A program made the position numbers and the translations under genes. From NCBI GenBank assembly GCA_900549665.1, contig URPH01000006.1, forward strand, positions 1 to 64,000: a DNA stretch of 64,000 nt. The letters run 5' to 3'. Below, piece by piece: positions 52,279 to 61,439 of the stretch. How positions within the stretch are numbered: the stretch's first letter is position 1; every line of letters begins with the position of its first letter. Source of the stretch: an uncultured Lachnospiraceae bacterium. GTDB taxonomy: Bacteria > Bacillota > Clostridia > Lachnospirales > Lachnospiraceae. The notes under the pieces were generated by a model, which was not told the DNA's origin, ran no database searches, and saw only the letters and a list, made by a program, of their open reading frames with translations.

Positions 52279-53496
52279 ATGGATGAATTAAAATACTATC
52301 TGGAGCAGATCTTTGCAGATGATGTGGTGCGCGTGATCATCAGCAATCCGAGGATGAAATCGGAGCCTGTAAATAAGATCGTTGCCGAGAAGAAACAGAA
52401 TGGCTGGCAGATCGCATCTTATACACAAAAGCAGGTGTTTCATGAGAATGTAAGCGGTAGTTTAAACAAAACATCGGAGAATAGTCAGGAAGACGGAAAC
52501 ATGGGTTTAGAAATCAGCAGCCGTCTTTTTGAGTTAGCATCGGGTAACTATAAGCAGATCAATGCGTTTTCTGCGACAAAGGAGCATGTCATTCTGATTT
52601 CCAAAAAGGGTGCCTGCAATTATAAGGTAAAAAGAATTGCCAATGATACGATCCGGGTAGCGGGCGTACAGGCGGAGCACAACCGGAAAAAGAACTATAT
52701 TCTGGAAGAGGGGACTAAGATAGAGCCCTTGATCGATATGGGGATTTTTACCAAAGAGGGTCGTGTGGTCAACTCCATGTATGATAAATACAAGCAGATC
52801 AACCGCTTTATTGAAATTTTGGATGATGAGATTTCCAAGCGCAGGATGGAGACTTTGCATGTCATAGATTTTGGCTGTGGCAAGTCCTATCTGACGTTTA
52901 TTGTATATTATTATCTGACACAGATCCGGGGACTGAAGGTGGAAATGATCGGTCTGGATCTGAAGGAGGATGTGATAAAAAAGTGCAATCAGGCTGCTCA
53001 AAAATATGGTTATGTAAACCTACACTTTGAGATGGGAGATATCAATGGATATCACGCACCGTTTGATGTGGATATGGTCATTACCCTGCATGCCTGCGAT
53101 ACAGCAACCGATTTTGCACTGTACAATGCCATCTGCTGGAATGCGGATATGATTTTCTCGGTTCCTTGCTGCCAGCATGAACTGAATGGACAGATCAGAC
53201 CGGAGAATCTGGAGATTTTATCCCGCTATGGAATTGTAAAGGAGCGTTTCTGTGCACTTGCAACCGATGCTATCCGTGCCAATCTGCTGGAATACTGTGG
53301 TTACAAGACACAGCTTTTGGAATTTATTGATTTTGAGCATACACCTAAAAATATCATGATCCGAGCGGTTAAGCGGCCGATGATGGCGCGTGGTTCCAAC
53401 AAAAAGTATCTGGATGAAGTAGAGGCAATGAGAAAAGAATTTTTGTTTGAACCGAAGCTATATACTTTATTGGAGGAGAAATTCGGACAGGTATGA
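52279..53496 (+). CDS. Class I SAM-dependent methyltransferase (GSTCD/METTL25-like)
   Basis: 405 residues. About 1-175 is an N-terminal domain of unknown fold; the methyltransferase starts near 190 with VIDFGCGKSYLTFIVYYYL, EMIGLDLKEDVIKKC, FEMGDINGY, MVITLHACDTATDFAL, and SVPCCQHELN. The HACDTATD and PCCQHEL motifs are typical of the GSTCD/METTL25 branch, thought to act on RNA or proteins. AAGAGGT lies upstream of the ATG. It is followed by a 14-bp minisatellite. Confidence 0.88.
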   Translation: MDELKYYLEQIFADDVVRVIISNPRMKSEPVNKIVAEKKQNGWQIASYTQKQVFHENVSGSLNKTSENSQEDGNMGLEISSRLFELASGNYKQINAFSATKEHVILISKKGACNYKVKRIANDTIRVAGVQAEHNRKKNYILEEGTKIEPLIDMGIFTKEGRVVNSMYDKYKQINRFIEILDDEISKRRMETLHVIDFGCGKSYLTFIVYYYLTQIRGLKVEMIGLDLKEDVIKKCNQAAQKYGYVNLHFEMGDINGYHAPFDVDMVITLHACDTATDFALYNAICWNADMIFSVPCCQHELNGQIRPENLEILSRYGIVKERFCALATDAIRANLLEYCGYKTQLLEFIDFEHTPKNIMIRAVKRPMMARGSNKKYLDEVEAMRKEFLFEPKLYTLLEEKFGQV

Positions 53497-53539
53497 TGTC
53501 AAGGATCTGTTTTGAAATAAGGAAAATTTTGAAAAAAGG

Positions 53540-53637
53540 ATAGTTCGGAAGAAATGATTTTGAAGAGATGATTTTGAAGAGATGGTTTTGGAGAAATGGT
53601 TTTGAAGAGATGACTTGGAAAAAATGACTTTGGAAAA
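53540..53637 (+). repeat. Seven tandem copies of a 14-bp unit
   Basis: Units start every 14 bases from 53540 (consensus ATGATTTTGAAGAG, with substitutions such as ATGGTTTTGGAGAA and ATGACTTTGGAAAA). Two copies are identical. It sits just before the AGAGGAGG ribosome site of the YbaK gene, in the likely mRNA leader. Six of the seven units contain an ATG, and each reading is closed by TGA in the following unit(s). Confidence 0.85.
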
Positions 53638-53657
53638 TATAGAGGAGGCATAGGATT

Positions 53658-54131
53658 ATGTCATTTGATAAAGCAAAAAAATACTTGGAAGAAAAGGGAT
53701 ATGCGGATCATATTATTGAGTTGGCAGATTCCAGCGCAACCGTACAGCTTGCTGCACAGGCACTTGGTGTGGAGCCGGGAATGATCGCCAAGACACTTTC
53801 TTTTCTGAATGGAGATAAACCGATACTGATTTTGGCAGAAGGAACTGCACGTATTGATAATCACAAATATAAAGATACCTTCCATGTCAAAGCAAAGATG
53901 ATACCCTTTGACGATGTGGAACAGTACATTGGACATGCACCGGGCGGAGTGTGCCCGTTTGGAATCAACGATGGGATTGCAGTATATCTGGACGAATCCC
54001 TGAAAAAGTTTGATACGGTATATCCGGCTGCTGGCAATGATCACAGTGCAGTTAAGCTTACGATTGCAGAGCTGGAAGCTGTTGCAGGAGCAGAAGGCTG
54101 GGTAGATGTCTGCAAGGATGAGCCGGCTTAG
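53658..54131 (+). CDS. YbaK/EbsC-type aminoacyl-tRNA deacylase
   Basis: 157 residues of the YbaK/ProX editing superfamily: MIAKTLSFLNGDKPILILAEGTARIDNHKYKDTF with the conserved Lys, IGHAPGGVCPFGI with the GXXXP loop, and AGNDHSAVKLTIAELEAV. Members clear mischarged Cys-tRNA(Pro), Ala-tRNA(Pro) or similar; the exact specificity is not clear. AGAGGAGG lies 11-12 bases before the ATG. Confidence 0.9.
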   Translation: MSFDKAKKYLEEKGYADHIIELADSSATVQLAAQALGVEPGMIAKTLSFLNGDKPILILAEGTARIDNHKYKDTFHVKAKMIPFDDVEQYIGHAPGGVCPFGINDGIAVYLDESLKKFDTVYPAAGNDHSAVKLTIAELEAVAGAEGWVDVCKDEPA

Positions 54132-54145
54132 AGGGATACTTCCTT

Positions 54146-54253
54146 TTGTGGAAGTTAGTTAGAGCTGGCAGGGTGACTCTTCAGGAAGCCGCAACAGAAG
54201 CGGGTGTATCCGTTGAGGAATTTGAAAATGAAAAGGACGAAAGTCTTTTTTAA
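54146..54253 (+). pseudogene. Short 3' gene remnant
   Basis: Frame LWKLVRAGRVTLQEAATEAGVSVEEFENEKDESLF ending in TAA, a helix-turn-helix-like tail frequent at the C terminus of Rpn-type and similar accessory proteins. There is no start site and nothing of the gene's body is left; the upstream frame runs into the ybaK stop. It may come from the same element class as the remnant at 5209-5649. Confidence 0.35.
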
Positions 54254-54357
54254 TATTCCTTATATTATGAATTTCTGATAATAATACAATAAATCTTTAT
54301 CAAATCTTTATTTTTCCCTGATAAGCTTTCTCTATCAAAGAGAAAGAAGGGATATCG

Positions 54358-55071
54358 ATGGAACTTATGCTTCAGACGACAGATCTTTGCAAGTCATTTA
54401 AAAAGCAGAAGGTTGTAAATCACGTTTCACTAAATATTGAAAAAGGAAAGGTATATGGTCTGCTTGGCCCGAATGGAGCCGGAAAGTCTACGACCTTAAA
54501 AATGCTCACGGGGATTTTAAAGCCAACTGCCGGAGAAATTTATTTTGGTGGGAAACCGTGGAACCGGGAATGTCTGTCAAGGATTGGTGCACTAATTGAA
54601 AATCCACCTGTTTACGGTAATTTATCAGCCAGAGAAAATCTGAAGGTACGGTCATTGTTACTTGGTGTGGATGAAAAACGGATTGGGGAAGTGTTACAGA
54701 TGGTTTCGCTTACGGATACCGGGAAAAAGAGGGCTGGACAGTTTTCTTTGGGAATGAAACAAAGACTGGGTATTGCCATGGCTTTACTTGGAAAACCGGA
54801 GCTTCTGATTCTGGATGAGCCGACAAACGGTCTGGATCCGATTGGAATTGAAGAGCTGCGGGAGATGATCCGTTCTTTTCCAAAGCAGGGAATAACGGTT
54901 ATTTTATCCAGTCATATTCTTTCCGAAGTACAGATGATAGCAGATCATGTGGGAATTATTTCAAACGGCATCCTTGGGTATGAAGGGGCGCTTGTACCGG
55001 GACAGGATCTGGAAGAGCTTTTTATGAAGGTCGTGAGAGAAAACCGGAAAGCAGGTGAGATTTATGATTAA
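54358..55071 (+). CDS. LanF/BcrA-type lantibiotic-protection ABC ATPase
   Basis: 237 residues. Walker A GPNGAGKST, signature FSLGMKQRLG, Walker B LLILDEPTNGLDP, H-loop LSSHILSEV. The Q-loop position reads GALIENPPVYGNLSARENL, with Glu in place of Gln, the E-loop that marks LanF/CprA-type bacteriocin-immunity ATPases. First of five genes (F-E-G-R-K). AAAGAAGGG lies before the ATG. No lantibiotic precursor or synthetase is nearby, so this is likely resistance rather than self-immunity. Confidence 0.93.
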   Translation: MELMLQTTDLCKSFKKQKVVNHVSLNIEKGKVYGLLGPNGAGKSTTLKMLTGILKPTAGEIYFGGKPWNRECLSRIGALIENPPVYGNLSARENLKVRSLLLGVDEKRIGEVLQMVSLTDTGKKRAGQFSLGMKQRLGIAMALLGKPELLILDEPTNGLDPIGIEELREMIRSFPKQGITVILSSHILSEVQMIADHVGIISNGILGYEGALVPGQDLEELFMKVVRENRKAGEIYD

Positions 55072-55795
55072 AATCATAGAGGCGGAATATCTGAAGACGA
55101 AGCGATCCATGCGGCAAAAGCTTATCTGGGGGTGTCCGGTGATCACATTTGCAGTGGCGTTGATACTGACCCTGGGAATGACCAATTCCTATGCAGAAAG
55201 TGTTTGGAACTGGTGGTATTCTTTGTTGATGCAGGGGATGATCGCGATTATTTGTTATCTTTCCATGAAGCAGGAAAAGAAGGCAAATTATTACCATCTG
55301 ATGACACTTCCGGTTAGCAGAAAAAAATTGATGCTTGGAAAGATTATTTTTATGGGATGTGTGGTTTTCATAGCCAATATCATTATTTTTACAGGAGCTT
55401 CGCTGGGCGGTTTTTTATTGACAACCCGTGTACCGGTAAAGGGAGCGGCGGCCGCCGTATTTCTTCTTACCATTGCACAATTATGGGAGATCCCGGTGGC
55501 TTTGTTTTTAAGTGAGAAGTTTGGCATGATACCGGAGCTGTTGATATGTTTGTTTCTTACTGTCTGTGGCGTGATCGTGGCTCAGACAGGAAAATGGTAC
55601 TGGCTGATTTCTGCAGTTCCGATGCGGATTGTATGCCCTTTTTTACACATATTGCCAAATGGTCTTTGGGCGGAAGAAGGGCATCCGCTTTTAAACGAAA
55701 GTGTTGTTATACCGGGGCTTTGTCTATCTGTGATCTGGTTTATTGTGATCACGGTATTATTTCTTAAGTGGTTTGATAAAAGAGAGGTGAAATAG
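55064..55795 (+). CDS. LanE-type ABC permease subunit
   Basis: 243 residues, six hydrophobic segments. IIEAEYLKTKRSMRQKLIWGCPVITF at the N terminus is typical of lantibiotic-immunity permeases, as is the KANYYHLMTLPVSRKKLMLGKI segment. ATG 55064 overlaps the ATPase stop by 8 bases; a GTG at 55055 is also in frame. AGCAGGTG is upstream. Works with the next gene as a permease pair. Confidence 0.9.
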   Translation: MIKIIEAEYLKTKRSMRQKLIWGCPVITFAVALILTLGMTNSYAESVWNWWYSLLMQGMIAIICYLSMKQEKKANYYHLMTLPVSRKKLMLGKIIFMGCVVFIANIIIFTGASLGGFLLTTRVPVKGAAAAVFLLTIAQLWEIPVALFLSEKFGMIPELLICLFLTVCGVIVAQTGKWYWLISAVPMRIVCPFLHILPNGLWAEEGHPLLNESVVIPGLCLSVIWFIVITVLFLKWFDKREVK

Positions 55796-55797
55796 GA

Positions 55798-56541
55798 ATG
55801 CTTCAAAAAAATCTGTGTGCAGACCTGTTAAAAATGAAACGGCTTCCCGTGACACTTGCCCATATTTTAATTCCTGTCATCATAAGTGGTATTTTTCTGA
55901 GTTACTATTCCTTCTCTGCATGGAGTGACCAGACAAAGGTCGTTGCCTTTTATCAGGCGGTTGGAGCCGGATTCCCGGTTTTGATCGGAATATTTACAGC
56001 AGGTGTGGTGGAACAGGAGCAAAATGCAGGAGAGTTTCAAAATCTGCTTACGTTACCTGAAAAGTGCGCGGCTTTTGTGTCAAAGCTTTTGCTTTTACTT
56101 ATGTTTAGTCTGTTTGCTTTGTTGTTGACGGCTGTTTTATTTGGATTCGTGTTTGATGGATGGATTGCAAAAGATACGATGGGAATAAGCATACATCTGG
56201 CTGCGGTTTTCATTATGTGGTGTAGCAGTATTTCTGTTTATATATGGCAGTATATTGTGGCATTTACATTTGGAAAAGGCGTGTCGGCAGGTGTGGGCAT
56301 TGCCTCAGGCCTTGTCAGTGCGTTGATGCTTACCGGACTTGGAGACTATGTCTGGAAATATACGTTTATTTCATGGACGGGACGAATGCCTTATATGTAT
56401 CTGAAATGGATATTTGGAGAAGCAGGTGTAGGAAAAGAGCTTGTAACAGCGACCCTGTTTGGCTGTATATTTACCGTGGGCAGTATGATATATTATTTAT
56501 GGTGGATATCACGTTTTGAAGGATGTAGAATATCGGAATAG
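55798..56541 (+). CDS. LanG-type ABC permease subunit
   Basis: 247 residues, six hydrophobic segments. It shares the LPVTLAHILIPVIISGIFLSYY and EQEQNAGEFQNLLTLPEKCAAFVSKLLLL pattern of LanG permeases. Two bases separate it from LanE, so the pair is coupled. Together with the E-loop ATPase it should expel or detach cationic antimicrobial peptides from the membrane. Confidence 0.9.
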   Translation: MLQKNLCADLLKMKRLPVTLAHILIPVIISGIFLSYYSFSAWSDQTKVVAFYQAVGAGFPVLIGIFTAGVVEQEQNAGEFQNLLTLPEKCAAFVSKLLLLLMFSLFALLLTAVLFGFVFDGWIAKDTMGISIHLAAVFIMWCSSISVYIWQYIVAFTFGKGVSAGVGIASGLVSALMLTGLGDYVWKYTFISWTGRMPYMYLKWIFGEAGVGKELVTATLFGCIFTVGSMIYYLWWISRFEGCRISE

Positions 56542-56550
56542 AGGAATGGT

Positions 56551-57213
56551 ATGGCGCAAATATTAGTGGTTGATGATGATAAGGCCATTTTGGATATGGT
56601 TGAAAATATTTTGAATAAGGATGGACACCAGATCACCAAGGTAAGCGATCCGGAAAAAATCGATGTAGAAAAGCTGCAGCTTTATGACCTGATCTTATTG
56701 GATGTTATGATGCCGGGAATGGATGGATTTTTACTGTGTTCAAAGATCAGAAAGCTGGTGGATTGTCCCATTTTATTTCTTACGGCAAAGACTGAGGAAA
56801 ATTCTTTAGTCAACGGACTTGCACTGGGAGCTGATGACTATATCCATAAGCCCTTTGGGGTGATGGAGCTTCGTGCGCGGGTTCTGGCACATCTGAGAAG
56901 GGAGCACAGGGAGCATTCCGTCAGGATGGCGCTTGGCAGGAGCTGTTTTAATTTATCCTTAAAGCAGATGTTTGTGGACGAACAGGAAATTACGCTTACA
57001 AAAGCCGAGTATCAGATTTGTGAATTTCTGGCAAAAAACAGGGGTCAGGTATTTTCCAAAGAACAGATATTAGAGCAGGTATTTGGATTTGACAGTGAGA
57101 GCAATGACAGCACGATCATTACACATATCAAAAATATAAGGATGAAACTCTCAGATTATGATTATATGCCGATAAAAACGGTTTGGGGGATTGGATATCG
57201 ATGGGAAGAATAA
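56551..57213 (+). CDS. OmpR-family response regulator (NisR/CprR type)
   Basis: 220 residues. Receiver domain with acidic pair DDD 8-10, phospho-acceptor Asp near 51 in LILLDVMMPGMDGF, Thr/Ser in FLTAKT and Lys in YIHKPFG; C-terminal winged helix with LTKAEYQICEFLAKNRGQVFSKEQILEQVFG. Between the transporter and the kinase gene, whose start it overlaps by 13 bases. Probably activates the F-E-G operon in response to peptides. Confidence 0.95.
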   Translation: MAQILVVDDDKAILDMVENILNKDGHQITKVSDPEKIDVEKLQLYDLILLDVMMPGMDGFLLCSKIRKLVDCPILFLTAKTEENSLVNGLALGADDYIHKPFGVMELRARVLAHLRREHREHSVRMALGRSCFNLSLKQMFVDEQEITLTKAEYQICEFLAKNRGQVFSKEQILEQVFGFDSESNDSTIITHIKNIRMKLSDYDYMPIKTVWGIGYRWEE

Positions 57214-58571
57214 AAAAGCGAAGCAATACGTTGAGCCGGATATTTATGGAATATGTGCTGGTCATGCTGGGAGCACTGGTAATCTTAGCTTCGGGTACGG
57301 TTTTTGCTTTCCATATTCTGGTAAATACTGGCTGTGTTTATCCTGCTAATTATGCGGAGCGAAAGATTGATGAATCATATGATCTTATTTTAAATACGGA
57401 TGAAGTGACAGAGGATATGATACCGCCGCTTTGCCAGTATATTATTTTTTCTTTGGATGGTCAGAAGCTTGGTGGAAATATGACGGAGGAGTCAGCTAAA
57501 ATAGCGTGGGATGTTGTCACTCGTCAAGGTGCAACCGGAAATTATTTTTATAAGGTTATTGAACGAAAGACGGAATATGTTGTTTTGCAATACCGTCTGA
57601 TACCGCAGTACCGGTCTGTTTTTTTGAGAGAGCATTTCATCGGTCCACAGAATTTACTGACGACGATATTTCTTTTAGGCGGAATTGCAATTATCATTCT
57701 GCCGTCTGTGCGTTTTGGAAAAAGAATAAAAAAATGTATGCAGCCGATGATGCAGGCTGTGGAAAAAATCAAAAATCAGGAACTGGAATATGAGGTAGCT
57801 TATTCCGGTATCAAGGAGTTTGATGACTGTATTTTATCCATTGATGAGATGCGGTTTACATTGAAGGATGCGTTAGAAAGGCAATGGAAGACTGAGCAGG
57901 ATAAAAACAGGCAGATGTCTGCCTTGGCGCATGATATCAAAACACCGCTTACGGTTGTAAGAGGAAATGCGGAGCTTTTATGTGAAACAGAGCTTTCCGG
58001 GGAGCAGAGACAAAACACGCTGCATATTATCAACAGTGCTTTGCAGATACAGGATTATGTACAGAAGTTGATAGATGTGACAAAGTCGGCAGCAGGCATC
58101 ACAAGCGCTCCGGAAAAGATTGATACAAAAGCTCTTCTTGACGATATTAAAAAACAGACTGAGGGTCTGTTGGAAATTTACCATCTTGCCATGAACTGGG
58201 AGGAAAAACGGGACAGTCAGACATTAACTATAGTATATGATCAGGTGGTACGGGCTGTTATGAACATTATCCAGAATGCGGCTGAGCATACACCGGAAGG
58301 TGGCTGCATCCGTATTCATGTTGAGGAAGAAAAAGAAAGCCTCAGGTTTACGGTGGAGGATAGCGGAAATGGATTTACAAAAGAGGCATTGTTACATGGA
58401 GCTGACCAGTTTTTCATGGACGATACAAGCCGGAGCGGGGAAGCGCATTATGGAATTGGATTGTTTTTTGCAAAAACGGCTGCTGAGAACCATGAAGGAG
58501 AGCTGGTACTGGAAAATTCCGAAGAGACCGGTGGAGCAAAGGTGGAAATCAGCTTCCGAAGTTTTCGATAA
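57201..58571 (+). CDS. Sensor histidine kinase (NisK/SpaK/CprK type)
   Basis: 456 residues. TM1 13-38, an exterior sensor loop of about 110 residues, TM2 near 153-173, then HAMP-like linker, the phospho-His motif SALAHDIKTPLTVVRGNAELL, N box NIIQNAAEHTPEGG, G1 DSGNGFTKEAL, and G2 GIGLFFAKTAAENH. The His-Asp-Ile-Lys-Thr-Pro variant with a long exterior loop is typical of lantibiotic-sensing kinases. The start is ATG 57201 (GGGGGA before it). Confidence 0.94.
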   Translation: MGRIKKRSNTLSRIFMEYVLVMLGALVILASGTVFAFHILVNTGCVYPANYAERKIDESYDLILNTDEVTEDMIPPLCQYIIFSLDGQKLGGNMTEESAKIAWDVVTRQGATGNYFYKVIERKTEYVVLQYRLIPQYRSVFLREHFIGPQNLLTTIFLLGGIAIIILPSVRFGKRIKKCMQPMMQAVEKIKNQELEYEVAYSGIKEFDDCILSIDEMRFTLKDALERQWKTEQDKNRQMSALAHDIKTPLTVVRGNAELLCETELSGEQRQNTLHIINSALQIQDYVQKLIDVTKSAAGITSAPEKIDTKALLDDIKKQTEGLLEIYHLAMNWEEKRDSQTLTIVYDQVVRAVMNIIQNAAEHTPEGGCIRIHVEEEKESLRFTVEDSGNGFTKEALLHGADQFFMDDTSRSGEAHYGIGLFFAKTAAENHEGELVLENSEETGGAKVEISFRSFR

Positions 58572-58632
58572 TGAAAAATGATGTCTGCTGTGTGTAAAAC
58601 AAAAAAGACAGAAAATTAATAGCAGGGTATAA

Positions 58633-58676
58633 CAACCGCTTGTAATAGCTTATGGCTATAACAGGCGGTTGATTTT
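58633..58676 (+). terminator. Terminator after the peptide-resistance locus
   Basis: CAACCGCTTGT pairs with ACAGGCGGTTG (one G-U) and an inner ATAGC / GCTAT stem; the tail ATTTTAT is T-rich but short. Confidence 0.75.
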
Positions 58677-58787
58677 ATGTATTAGCCTGAAAAAAGTCTC
58701 TAATGTTATACTATCATCTGACTAAATCATACAAAAACAGTATGGATTAACAGCTGATTTTAAAATAAAACACAAGGAGAGCTTAAT

Positions 58788-59930
58788 ATGGAACTTGGAA
58801 TTGAAAGTCGATGTATTCACTTGGAGAATGATTATGGTAAGGAGCGTTTCGGAGCGATCAGCGTGCCGATTTATCAGACTGCAACCTTTGCACATCCGGG
58901 ACTGGGACAGAGCACCGGTTATGATTATACGAGAATGCAGAATCCGACCAGAGAGTATCTGGAAAAGACGGTAGCAGCATTGGAAAAAGGTACAGATTGT
59001 ATTGCTTTTGCATCCGGAATGGCGGCGATCACAACGGTTATGGAGTTGTTTGAGCCAGGAGATCATTTGATTGTGGATAAGGATTTGTACGGTGGTACCA
59101 TTCGACTTTTCGACCATATCAGCAAGAAAAACGGTATTGAAGTGACCAGTGTAAATTGCTGTGAAGATCCGGTAGAAGCTTATATCAGACCGGAGACCAA
59201 GGCTGTTTTTATTGAGACGCCCACAAACCCGATGATGAATGTGACAGACATTGAGGCACTGTCAAAAATCACCAGGGCACATGGTCTTTTACTGATTGTT
59301 GATAATACATTTTTATCGCCCTATCTGCAAAATCCGCTGGAGCTGGGAGCAGATATCGTTATCCACAGCGGAACAAAATATCTGGCGGGTCACAACGATA
59401 CCATTGCCGGATTTACAATTGTCAAAGATGAAGCATTGAGTGAGAGACTTCGTTTTATTTTCAAGACAACAGGCGCTGGCTTATCGCCCTTTGACAGCTT
59501 CCTTGTCATCCGTGGCATCAAGACATTGGCTGTCCGGATGGACAGAGCGCAGGAAAATGCCCGGAAGCTTGCAGAATGGCTGCTTACTCAGGAGAATGTG
59601 ACCAAGGTGCTTTATCCGGGACTTCCCGATCATCCGGGATATGAGATCATGAAAAAACAGGCCCGCGGTTTTGGCGCGATGCTGACCTTTGATGTAAAGG
59701 ATAAAGAGACAGCCGAGAATCTGTTAAATCACGTAAAGCTGATCCAGTTTGCAGAAAGTCTCGGCGGCACGGAAACCTTGCTTACATATCCGCTTACCCA
59801 GACACATGCTGATGTACCAAAGGATGTGCTGGCACAAAACGGTATCACGGAGGCTACGCTCAGAATGTCCGTCGGAATAGAAAATATCGATGATCTGATC
59901 CGGGATCTGGAGCAGGCATTCCACTTATAA
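58788..59930 (+). CDS. Cys/Met-metabolism PLP enzyme (cystathionine/methionine gamma-lyase family)
   Basis: 380 residues. PLP-fold motifs: YDYTRMQNPTREYLEKTVAALEKG, FASGMAAITTVMELFEPGDH, DNTFLSPYLQNPLELGADIVIHSGTKYLAGH with the PLP-Lys, and GGTETLLTYPLTQTHAD followed by LRMSVGIENIDDLI. This family covers cystathionine gamma-synthase, gamma- and beta-lyase, O-acetylhomoserine sulfhydrylase and methionine gamma-lyase, and sequence alone does not decide. The pattern with Tyr-Asp-Tyr-Thr-Arg and a short N terminus fits gamma-lyase or synthase. First gene of the sulfur cluster; AAGGAG before ATG. Confidence 0.92.
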   Translation: MELGIESRCIHLENDYGKERFGAISVPIYQTATFAHPGLGQSTGYDYTRMQNPTREYLEKTVAALEKGTDCIAFASGMAAITTVMELFEPGDHLIVDKDLYGGTIRLFDHISKKNGIEVTSVNCCEDPVEAYIRPETKAVFIETPTNPMMNVTDIEALSKITRAHGLLLIVDNTFLSPYLQNPLELGADIVIHSGTKYLAGHNDTIAGFTIVKDEALSERLRFIFKTTGAGLSPFDSFLVIRGIKTLAVRMDRAQENARKLAEWLLTQENVTKVLYPGLPDHPGYEIMKKQARGFGAMLTFDVKDKETAENLLNHVKLIQFAESLGGTETLLTYPLTQTHADVPKDVLAQNGITEATLRMSVGIENIDDLIRDLEQAFHL

Positions 59931-60010
59931 ATTTAATCCAATTAAAAACAGACAGAACGAACTGTGAGATAACAACAAATCAGCAGACAGAACAAAAGGT
60001 GGAACAATAC

Positions 60011-61225
60011 ATGAAAGACCAGCAAACACAACAACAGACCGAACGCAATCTGGATTTTGACCGCGTCATCGACCGGTATCATACAGACTGCCTCAAATAT
60101 GATTTTGCCACAGAAAGAGGAAGAGCTGCGGATATCCTGCCCTTATGGGTAGCCGATATGGATTTCCAGATTTCTTCCTATGTCCAGGATGCTTTGTATG
60201 AGCAGGTAAAGCATGGTATTTACGGCTATACGGACACACTGGATGATTACATGGATGCCGTCAATGGATGGGCAAAAAAGCATTATGGATACGAGATTAA
60301 AAAAGAAGACCTTGTCAAGACACCGGGCGTCGTATATGCGATCGCGATGGCGGTTCAGGCATTTACAAAGGAAAATGAGGCGGTGCTGATCGGGCAGCCG
60401 GTTTACTATCCCTTCAGCGGTGTGATACAGGATAATCACAGAAAGCTTGTGAGCAGTGATCTGGTTTATGATGAAGAGACACATACCTATTCGGTTGATT
60501 TCGATGATTTTGAAAAAAAGATCGTGGAAAACAATGTCCGTCTTTTTCTCTTGTGCAATCCCCACAATCCGGTTGGAAAGGCTTATACCAAAGAGGAACT
60601 GGCACACATGGGTGAGATATGCAGTAAGCATGGGGTAACTGTTTTCAGTGATGAGATTCATGCCGATTTTATCTGGGACGGACCGCATCAGGCGTTTATC
60701 ACGGCAAAGGAAGGCTTGGAGCAGATTGCCGTGACAGCGACTGCACCGAGTAAGACCTTTAATCTGGCAGGACTTCAGATATCCAACATTGTGATCAAAA
60801 ATAAAGAGCTTAAAAAGAAATTTCAGGCCGCCATTGATGCATCCGGCTACAGTCAGTTAAATGCAGCGGGACTGACAGCCTGCAAGGCGGCTTATCAGCA
60901 TGGTGAGGTCTGGTATGAGGCTGTAAAACAGTACATCAAAGATAACATTGCATTTATGGAAAACTATCTTGAGGCAAACTTACCGCAGCTTAAGATGATC
61001 CATCCACAGGCAACATATCTGACCTGGGTTGACTGTCGGGCATTGGGATTGTCTGATAAGGAACTGGAAAATTTCATAGAAAAGAAAGCACATCTATGGC
61101 TGGATGGTGGATTTATTTTCGGAAAGACCGGCAGGGGATTTGAACGGTTTAATGTTGCCTGTCCGAGGAGCACTCTGGAAAAAGCTTTAGAGCAGTTGAA
61201 GGATGCCATAAGCATGATTCTTTGA
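60011..61225 (+). CDS. MalY/PatB-family C-S lyase
   Basis: 404 residues of the fold-type I aminotransferase superfamily. LDFDRVIDRYHTDCLKYDFA and LPLWVADMDFQ match MalY/PatB; then TPGVVYAIAMAVQAFT, LCNPHNPVGKAYTKEEL, SDEIHADFIWDG, TAPSKTFNLAGLQ with PLP-Lys, and INVACPRS-like end FERFNVACPRS. These enzymes split cystathionine, cysteine conjugates or cystine to thiol, pyruvate and ammonia. ATG 60011 follows AAAGGTGG; a GTG at 59999 is also in frame. Follows the first PLP gene by 80 bases. Confidence 0.93.
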   Translation: MKDQQTQQQTERNLDFDRVIDRYHTDCLKYDFATERGRAADILPLWVADMDFQISSYVQDALYEQVKHGIYGYTDTLDDYMDAVNGWAKKHYGYEIKKEDLVKTPGVVYAIAMAVQAFTKENEAVLIGQPVYYPFSGVIQDNHRKLVSSDLVYDEETHTYSVDFDDFEKKIVENNVRLFLLCNPHNPVGKAYTKEELAHMGEICSKHGVTVFSDEIHADFIWDGPHQAFITAKEGLEQIAVTATAPSKTFNLAGLQISNIVIKNKELKKKFQAAIDASGYSQLNAAGLTACKAAYQHGEVWYEAVKQYIKDNIAFMENYLEANLPQLKMIHPQATYLTWVDCRALGLSDKELENFIEKKAHLWLDGGFIFGKTGRGFERFNVACPRSTLEKALEQLKDAISMIL

Positions 61226-61362
61226 CAAATACGGGTGATATAGTCAATGCCTATAACTGGCTCTTAAATAATGCGAATGCCCAAAGCATTGACAAAAGAG
61301 GCAAAGAAACTTAAGATAGCAACTGTAGCAAATGAAATCATACAAAACAAGTAGGAAATAAA

Positions 61363-61407
61363 TAAGCGAGAAACAAGTAAGCGAGAAACAAGTAAGCATC
61401 TGCTTAC
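61363..61407 (+). repeat. 15-bp tandem repeat with adjoining hairpin
   Basis: TAAGCGAGAAACAAG occurs twice in a row (61363-61377, 61378-61392), plus five bases of a third copy, which then form the inverted repeat GTAAGCA-TC-TGCTTAC (61392-61407). It lies in the 214-base spacer before the M20 gene. Confidence 0.75.
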
Positions 61408-61439
61408 AAGTCATCGAAAAAGTCATTGAAAGGTACACC

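Noticed and set aside
54258..58600. Lantibiotic biosynthesis cluster
   Set aside because: Only immunity-type transporter and two-component genes are present; no LanA, LanB/C or LanM gene is seen on either side.
58572..58787. SAM riboswitch or T-box upstream of the sulfur cluster
   Set aside because: Neither the S-box core nor a T-box TGGAACC-type sequence is present in the 216 bases.
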